A program made the translations under genes and the position numbers. Below the pieces are notes generated by a model. The model was not told where the DNA came from. It saw nothing but the letters and a program-made list of their open reading frames with translations, and searched no databases. From Methanobacteriota archaeon (GTDB lineage Archaea > Thermoplasmatota > Poseidoniia > Poseidoniales > Poseidoniaceae): 18,524 bases of DNA. Below, piece after piece: positions 14,600 to 18,524 of this stretch. Location: the NCBI GenBank assembly GCA_002723635.1, contig PBMM01000020.1, positions 34,310 to 52,833 of the forward strand. The letters are read 5' to 3'. Each line of letters starts with the position of its first letter. Within the stretch, counting starts at the first letter, position 1.

Positions 14600-16510
14600 A
14601 TGGCCGAGCACCAACGTGCATGGGAGCGACAATCAAACGACCGTCAATGGAAGCAGCCGGAAGGCGACGACCCAGTGACCCTCTACCGAATGATGAAGAC
14701 CAGCGTCGAGCGCTTCTCCGATCAGCCGTTGTTCGGTTACATCCCTTCGGAAGGTATGGCCCGAAGTCACCTTTCCTATGGTGAATTCGCTGACCTCGTG
14801 GATGCCGTCGCCAGCGGCATGGTGTCGCGTGGCGTCGTCGCTGGTGACCGCATCGCTTTGATTGTCGACAATTCGGTCGAGTGGGCTGCGACGGCGCTTG
14901 CGGCCAACGCCGTCGGCGGCCTCTACACCGCGATGTACACGCAACAACGCGGTAAGGAATGGGCCTACATTCTCGGTGACTCCACCCCTTCCATGGCGGT
15001 GGTCGCCAACACCACCGTGCTCGATAAGCTGGTTGAGGCCATGCCGGATGATGCTTCAGCGTGGCCCGCAAACGGCGTTGTTCTCCTCGGCGAAGAAGAG
15101 GCCAACGAGTTGCCCCCTGAGGGCATTGAAGTCCTCAATTGGTCGGCCTTTGTACAAGACGGACGTGCCGCTGATGCGCTTGGCGAGCCTGCCGACGACC
15201 CCATGGCCCTGGCCACCCTCATCTACACCTCCGGTACCACGGGCAACCCGAAGGGCGTCATGCTGACCAACTGGAACATCTTGTCCAACATCCTCAGCGT
15301 GCAGAGCGTCTTCCCGATTTACATCGGCGACAAGTCCGCATCCTTCCTTCCGTGGGCTCACGTGTTCGGTTCCACCGTGGACCTGTTCTACATGATCCGC
15401 AGCGGTGTGCACGTCAACCTCATTTCGGATTTGACGCGCATTGCAGACGAATTGACCGAGATCAAGCCCGCCGTCATGTGCGCCGTGCCTCGCGTCTGGA
15501 ACCGCTTCTACGACCGCGTGAACGCGCAGCTCGACTCGAGTGGTGTCAAGCGCTTCCTTTCGGGCAAGGCTCGCAAGCATGCCTCCAAGCGCATCGCAAA
15601 GGCAGGTGTGGTCTGCGACGCCGTTGCACCGACCACCTTCTGGGACAAGCGCTTTGACAAGATCATTTGGGGCAAGGTGCGCGACAGATTTGGCGGCAAC
15701 CTCCGCTTCGCGATTTCCGGAGCCTCCGCCCTCTCGCCCGACGTGGCGCAGTTCATCCAGATGGTGGGCATTTCATGCTTCGAAGGCTACGGCCTGTCCG
15801 AAACTTCGCCGATGGTTTCCGCCAACGGATGGATGGGCTACGGCGAGTCTCGCCTGAACTCCGTGGGCAAGGTCCTCAACGGCATTGAGGTTACCATCGA
15901 CACCTCGGCATGGGACGACCCAGACCGCCCCGACGAGGGTGAGATCATCGTCACCGGGCCCAACGTCATGCAGGGCTACTGGAACAAGCCGGACGAGACC
16001 GAGAAGGTCATCATCGAGCCCGGCACCTTCCGCACCGGCGATCTTGGCAAGCTCTCCAAGGACGGCTACCTGACCATCACTGGACGCGTCAAGAGCCAGT
16101 TTAAGCTGGAGAACGGCAAGTACGTTTCCCCCGCCCCGCTGGAAGAGAACCTCAAGCTGGACTCGGTGATCGAGCAAGCCGCCCTCGACGGTCGCAACCG
16201 CCGCTACACCTTCCTCATCGTGCACCCCAACATGGAAGCCTTGCGCAAGGAACTCAACGCTGTAGGCATCCCCACTCCTGGTGACGACGCCGCCGTGTGC
16301 GCGGACCCAGCGGTCAGCGAGTGGCTCCTCAATCGTGTTTCTAACCACGCAAAGGGCGACAAAAATTGGAAGGGCTACGAAATCCCCCGCGATCTCATCC
16401 TCGACCACGACGAGTGGACGACGGAAAACGGCCTGATGACCCCGACGATGAAGGTGAAGTTGCGCAACTTGTTGACCCGTCACGAAGGGGCCATTGAGGC
16501 CTTGGACTGA
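14600..16510 (+). CDS. fadD: Long-chain fatty acid-CoA ligase (AMP-forming)
   Basis: A 636-residue ANL-superfamily enzyme of the FadD15/LACS type, activating fatty acids to acyl-CoA by way of an acyl-adenylate. The AMP-binding P-loop is YTSGTTGNPKG (209-219), motif YGLSETSP is at 397-404, RTGD at 478-481, and the hinge GRVKSQFKLENGKYVSP at about 495-511. The KLENGKY signature is typical of long-chain ligases. The C-terminal adenylation lid is complete and the length is normal. Two starts are possible: ATG 14600, or TTG 14570, which overlaps the glycosylase stop by 4 nt and has GAGGAG five nt upstream (14559-14564). ATG is chosen here, but coupling through the TTG is credible and would add 10 residues. 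The ligase could feed beta-oxidation or membrane-lipid remodelling. Confidence 0.93.
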   Translation: MAEHQRAWERQSNDRQWKQPEGDDPVTLYRMMKTSVERFSDQPLFGYIPSEGMARSHLSYGEFADLVDAVASGMVSRGVVAGDRIALIVDNSVEWAATALAANAVGGLYTAMYTQQRGKEWAYILGDSTPSMAVVANTTVLDKLVEAMPDDASAWPANGVVLLGEEEANELPPEGIEVLNWSAFVQDGRAADALGEPADDPMALATLIYTSGTTGNPKGVMLTNWNILSNILSVQSVFPIYIGDKSASFLPWAHVFGSTVDLFYMIRSGVHVNLISDLTRIADELTEIKPAVMCAVPRVWNRFYDRVNAQLDSSGVKRFLSGKARKHASKRIAKAGVVCDAVAPTTFWDKRFDKIIWGKVRDRFGGNLRFAISGASALSPDVAQFIQMVGISCFEGYGLSETSPMVSANGWMGYGESRLNSVGKVLNGIEVTIDTSAWDDPDRPDEGEIIVTGPNVMQGYWNKPDETEKVIIEPGTFRTGDLGKLSKDGYLTITGRVKSQFKLENGKYVSPAPLEENLKLDSVIEQAALDGRNRRYTFLIVHPNMEALRKELNAVGIPTPGDDAAVCADPAVSEWLLNRVSNHAKGDKNWKGYEIPRDLILDHDEWTTENGLMTPTMKVKLRNLLTRHEGAIEALD

Positions 16511-16511
16511 G

Positions 16512-17654
16512 TCACTTAGGATTGATGAGGCCGCCTTTTGGGCAAGCCTCGAGCCGCGCACCTGGCGTGCCAAACGACGTGATCCACGTTCGTCCTCCGG
16601 CCAATTCGATGGCTTCGCTGGTGGCTTTCGGATCTTGCGTCAACGCAATCATGCAACCGCCTCCACCCGCGCCCGTGAGTTTTGCGCCTAAGGACGTCGG
16701 AAGGGCTGCCGAAACCAAGGTTTCCAACGCAGGGTGTGACACTCCAAGCCGACGCAGAAGCAGATGGTTTTCCGTCATGGCTCGACCTACGCCCTCTGCG
16801 TCACCGGCCAGCAGAGCTTCCATGCCGCGATGAACCAACGCGCCAATGGTGTCCATGGTTTCGTCAATACCGGTCTCCTCTGTTCGTCGCGCAGCGACGC
16901 CGGCGACCATGTTGGTGGTCGGAGCGTTGATGCCCGTATGCCCGACGACCAGGCTCAAACCCTCCTCAAAGTGGAGGCCTTCAAGACGATGAAGTTCCCA
17001 CGAGCGAACCGCATCGCCCATGGGCATGGTACGACGCATGATCCACGCGTCCTCACGCTCCAACCGGTTCGACAACAGGACAAGCCCGCCGTACGCCGAG
17101 GTCAACGTGTCCATCGGGCTAGCTCGCCCGTCTTGTGACATGGCTTCCGCCACGTGGCCAAGAAGCGAGGCCTCCTCCAAGGAGAGTGCATCCTGCCCGA
17201 ACCGACGCTCGCCCACTTCGGCATTCCTACGGACGTCGTGGCCGCCATGGAACAAGGCGACCTCTGACCCGTCTGAGGCGTATCCTTCGAGCCAAGCACC
17301 GGTGCCCGCGTCCACGGCACGGCCGCCTGCGGCTCGAAGTGCCACGGCAGAGGCCACCGCAAATGCCGCAGAAGAGCCGAGACCTGCCCCTCTTGGGACG
17401 TCGCTGGTCACGCTGAGGTCAAGTCCTGGCGAGGCCGTTTCGTCCCACAGGTGAGCGATCATCGTGGCAAGGTGAGGGTGACGTTCGAAGTCCACTCGGG
17501 CGCGGCCGATGTGCACGCCCGGCTCTTCGGTAGTCCGCAAGGTCACGGTGGTGCGCTGTGCGATGGACGCGGCGATGGCTGGATGGCCGTACACCACAGC
17601 ATGTTCACCAAACAGGACGACTTTACCCGGGGCGCTGGCCACGACTTCGTCCAT
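16512..17654 (-). CDS. mvk: Mevalonate kinase, with an inserted segment
   Basis: A 380-residue GHMP kinase phosphorylating mevalonate in the pathway to archaeal isoprenoid lipids. Motif 1 is PGKVVLFGEHAVVYG (9-23), the ATP loop PRGAGLGSSAA (87-97), the catalytic Asp is in ASPMDT (D182), and motif 3 is KLTGAGGGGC (325-334). The SPMDT form agrees with archaeal enzymes (SPTDT). The protein is longer than the usual 300-330 because of an extra stretch of about 45 residues (112-157, rich in Gly, Arg and acidic residues) between the ATP loop helix and the catalytic Asp. All key residues survive, so activity is expected. The frame opens to 17735, but the ATG at 17654 gives the family's normal N-terminus. 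Its stop is 1 nt from the convergent ligase stop. Confidence 0.92.
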   Translation of the reverse strand: MDEVVASAPGKVVLFGEHAVVYGHPAIAASIAQRTTVTLRTTEEPGVHIGRARVDFERHPHLATMIAHLWDETASPGLDLSVTSDVPRGAGLGSSAAFAVASAVALRAAGGRAVDAGTGAWLEGYASDGSEVALFHGGHDVRRNAEVGERRFGQDALSLEEASLLGHVAEAMSQDGRASPMDTLTSAYGGLVLLSNRLEREDAWIMRRTMPMGDAVRSWELHRLEGLHFEEGLSLVVGHTGINAPTTNMVAGVAARRTEETGIDETMDTIGALVHRGMEALLAGDAEGVGRAMTENHLLLRRLGVSHPALETLVSAALPTSLGAKLTGAGGGGCMIALTQDPKATSEAIELAGGRTWITSFGTPGARLEACPKGGLINPK

Positions 17655-17770
17655 GGCCCCGGGTGGACGACCACGCTTCAAGCCGTTTCCCTTGTTTGTG
17701 GTGGATGACGGTGCATTGAAGGTCCATAACCGCATCGTTGGAAGTAGGGTCCACGACCCCGGTGTCCGTC
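17655..17770. promoter_or_regulatory. Divergent promoter region, mevalonate kinase and membrane oxidoreductase
   Basis: A 116-nt gap between two outward-facing genes. The only AT-rich motif is around 17722-17730 (GTCCATAACC on the plus strand, GGTTATGG on the minus), about 45 nt before the plus-strand ATG, which would allow a short leader. No clear Shine-Dalgarno precedes either start. Promoter assignment is tentative. Confidence 0.3.
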
Positions 17771-18524
17771 ATGTCCGATTTCGTGCACCCCTTGGCTGAC
17801 TCGTACGTAGGGGTGCCCGGTTGGGTGCTGCTCATCGTGTTGCTTGGGACGGCTACCGGATTCTTCATGTTCCAAGTCCAGAAAGCGACCCGACTGGTGC
17901 TCAGGGGCGCTCCTGAGAACCGTTTTGATTCGTGGGGGCTCCGATTCAAGGAGGTCCTGACCGGCTGGTTGGGTCAAAAGAAAGTCTTGGCCGACCCTGT
18001 GGCTGGAATCATGCACGTGCTGATGTTCTGGGGCTTCCTGATGCTCTCTACAGATATGTTCGACTTGGCGTCCGCGAACCGTTTCTCGGATGGAATCCTC
18101 GAACCGCTCGGCCTGAAGTGGGCTTGGAACGGCATGGTCGAAGTGGGATACACGATGGCTTTCTTTGGCTGCACTGCGGCATTGACCCGCCGTGTGGCGT
18201 TTACCCCTGACAAACTGAAGGGGAAGTCGCAACTTGAAGGCAACGTCATTCTTCTCCTCATCATGACCATCACCACGACCTCTTTTGTCGTTGAAGCCGG
18301 TGAGGCGACCATCTCCAAAACGTGGGAACCGATCGGTTATTGGGTCGCCTCAACATTGTTTCCCTCGACCAGTTTCGTCATCGCTGCTTATTGGGCGCAC
18401 ATGTTGGCCATCTGTGTGTTTTTGTTCCTCATTCCATTGTCAAAGCACATGCACTTGGTGATGGCTTTCCCCAACGTTTTCTTCCACGACCTGCGCCCAA
18501 TGGCCACGATGGAACCTTTGGCTC
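17771..18524 (+). CDS. Membrane NarI-like domain of a heterodisulfide-reductase/EtfD-type oxidoreductase, N-terminal part
   Basis: An open frame from ATG 17771 runs off the window after 251 codons. It has at least five hydrophobic helices, near residues 17-36, 78-96, 122-138, 157-176 and 206-224, with histidines in or next to helices (H82, H210, H226, H228) as expected for b-type haem ligands. Motifs DPVAGIMHVLMFWGFLML and SKHMHLVMAFPNVFF match the NarI-like N-terminal domain of proteins that continue into a ferredoxin domain and two CCG (HdrB/GlpC) domains, such as mycobacterial EtfD/FadF. Those proteins accept electrons from electron-transfer flavoprotein during acyl-CoA oxidation and reduce the quinone pool. 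The rest of the protein lies beyond the window. An in-frame GTG at 17762 is an alternative start. The acyl-CoA genes nearby fit this role. Confidence 0.75.
   Translation, partial: MSDFVHPLADSYVGVPGWVLLIVLLGTATGFFMFQVQKATRLVLRGAPENRFDSWGLRFKEVLTGWLGQKKVLADPVAGIMHVLMFWGFLMLSTDMFDLASANRFSDGILEPLGLKWAWNGMVEVGYTMAFFGCTAALTRRVAFTPDKLKGKSQLEGNVILLLIMTITTTSFVVEAGEATISKTWEPIGYWVASTLFPSTSFVIAAYWAHMLAICVFLFLIPLSKHMHLVMAFPNVFFHDLRPMATMEPLA

Noticed and set aside
15773..16573. Minus-strand frame of 266 codons opposite the acyl-CoA ligase end
   Set aside because: It runs across the ligase 3' end and into the mevalonate kinase stop; composition is antisense-like and no motif is seen.

Overview
The window is gene-dense (about 60% G+C by eye) and looks archaeal, most likely a marine Group II (Poseidoniales-type) or related Thermoplasmatota euryarchaeon. 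The archaeal signals are the C-terminal part of fibrillarin (FlpA), an archaeal-type mevalonate kinase, a radical SAM protein of the COG1031 type (radical SAM plus helix-hairpin-helix), and an AT-rich TATA-like element about 25-30 nt before a start codon. These sit among genes of bacterial flavour: Fpg, fused isobutyryl-CoA mutase IcmF, ABC-F, SMUG1-like glycosylase and a FadD-type ligase. That mixture is typical of heterotrophic marine euryarchaea. The taxonomic assignment is inference; no 16S or marker phylogeny could be run.

Layout. 1-1261 (+): end of flpA, overlapping fpg by 8 nt. 1280-4823 (-): a small two-helix membrane protein, an FAD/NAD(P) oxidoreductase with a Cys-rich tail, a LysE-type exporter, a possible 49-residue protein, and a PPP-type metallophosphatase with a long basic tail. 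4923-9751 (-): an AAA+ ATPase translationally coupled (4-nt overlap) behind icmF. 9953-10165 (+): a small DUF2892/YgaP-type membrane protein, divergent from icmF. 10184-11890 (-): ABC-F ATPase. 11982-16510 (+): COG1031 radical SAM, SMUG1-like uracil-DNA glycosylase and long-chain acyl-CoA synthetase, tightly packed. 16512-17654 (-): mevalonate kinase, convergent with the ligase (1 nt between stops). 17771-end (+): N-terminal membrane part of a NarI/HdrDE-like ETF:quinone oxidoreductase-type protein, cut by the window edge.

Themes. (1) Acyl-CoA metabolism: IcmF interconverts isobutyryl- and n-butyryl-CoA, the ligase activates fatty acids, and the last gene resembles membrane proteins that pass electrons from electron-transfer flavoprotein to quinone. 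(2) DNA base excision repair: Fpg (oxidised purines) and a SMUG1-like glycosylase (uracil and oxidised pyrimidines). (3) RNA and translation: fibrillarin, ABC-F and perhaps the radical SAM protein. (4) Isoprenoid lipid synthesis: mevalonate kinase. No tRNA, rRNA, CRISPR array or insertion sequence was seen, and there is no stretch above 300 nt without a gene. The most intriguing unexplained features are the AAA+ ATPase coupled to IcmF, the CCGQECLTC tail of the flavoprotein, and an extra segment in mevalonate kinase.
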